Assembly: GCA_964632165.1 (NCBI GenBank)
Contig: CAZWCZ010000058.1
Coordinates: 1 to 6,358, forward strand
From: SIG299 sp964632165
Lineage (GTDB): Bacteria > Bacillota > Clostridia > Lachnospirales > Lachnospiraceae
Reading direction: 5' to 3'
Length of the DNA stretch: 6,358 nt
Shown piece by piece: positions 6,247-6,358 of the stretch. How positions within the stretch are numbered: position 1 is the first letter of the stretch; each line of letters starts with the position of its first letter. The notes below the pieces were generated by a model. It did no database searches, was not told where the DNA came from, and saw nothing but the letters and a program-made list of their open reading frames with translations. A program made the translations under genes and the position numbers.

Positions 6247-6286
6247 CAAAAAACGGGCGGCAGCTGCCGCCCGATGTTTTTATATT
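6247..6286. terminator. Bidirectional terminator between convergent genes
   Basis: A perfect 20-base palindrome (6254-6273) forms an eight-pair stem CGGGCGGC/GCCGCCCG with an AGCT loop. It is flanked on the left by an A run (6248-6253) and on the right by ATGTTTTTATATTTTT. It therefore gives a U tract to the lipoprotein transcript on the plus strand and to the convergent transcript on the minus strand. Confidence 0.9.
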
Positions 6287-6293
6287 TTTGCTT

Positions 6294-6358
6294 TTAATCA
6301 AGTGTATTGATGACTCCGGAGAAAAGCACCGTGCCGTATCTGTCGGTGAGAATGAAGC
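6294..6358 (-). CDS. C-terminal fragment of a probable serpin (20 aa visible)
   Basis: Read on the minus strand, an open frame enters from the right edge and ends at TAA (6296-6294). The visible residues are FILTDRYGTVLFSGVINTLD. The pattern F-I-x-x-x-x-x-G-x-x-L-F-x-G-x-V a few residues from the end matches the conserved last beta strands of serpins (serine protease inhibitors), which end with LFxGxVxxP-like sequences. The gene converges on the large lipoprotein and shares its terminator. Serpins are known in gut Clostridia, often secreted or lipid-anchored, where they inhibit host or bacterial proteases. Coding status is likely; the family call rests on 20 residues and needs the rest of the gene. 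Confidence 0.6.
   Translation of the reverse strand, partial: FILTDRYGTVLFSGVINTLD

Overview
The window reads as accessory surface-protein DNA from an anaerobic low-to-mid GC Firmicute, most likely an uncultured gut Clostridia (Oscillospiraceae-like). This placement is inference. It rests on consensus sigma-A promoters, strong AGGAGG-type ribosome sites, lipoprotein signals, BspA-type leucine-rich repeats and a probable convergent serpin gene. No marker gene is present to fix the taxon.

Layout from left to right: (1) the 3' end of an unidentified gene (1-149) closed by an intrinsic terminator; (2) an extended -10 promoter and a 731-residue lipoprotein (311-2506) with a coiled-coil stalk, a small Cys/His module and a BspA-type LRR head, closed by a strong terminator; (3) a 351-base intergenic region with a near-copy of the first promoter, a 21-codon leader ORF containing eight CATA units, and two hairpins, the second very strong; (4) a 1126-residue paralogous lipoprotein (2858-6238) with a longer stalk and three tandem head units; (5) a perfect 20-base palindrome acting as a two-way terminator; (6) on the minus strand, the last 20 codons of a gene that looks like a serpin (6294-6358).

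The two large genes are tandem paralogues, each with its own promoter and terminator, so they are probably separate transcription units. Both should be exported, cut at Cys24, lipidated and held at the outer face of the membrane. The coiled coil would then lift the LRR head out through the wall, a lollipop-like architecture suited to adhesion or ligand binding. Promoter and signal-peptide DNA are nearly identical between the two, while stalks and heads differ, which points to modular shuffling.

The most interesting part is the leader of the second lipoprotein (2611-2857). A tetranucleotide tract sits just after a well-placed ribosome site and ATG. Changing its copy number would move the leader ORF stop from 2744, to 2781, to 2839, that is from well before to beyond a strong terminator-like hairpin. 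This is a candidate phase-variable attenuation switch. It is inferred from sequence alone and could also be an off-phase small gene or a dispersed intergenic element.
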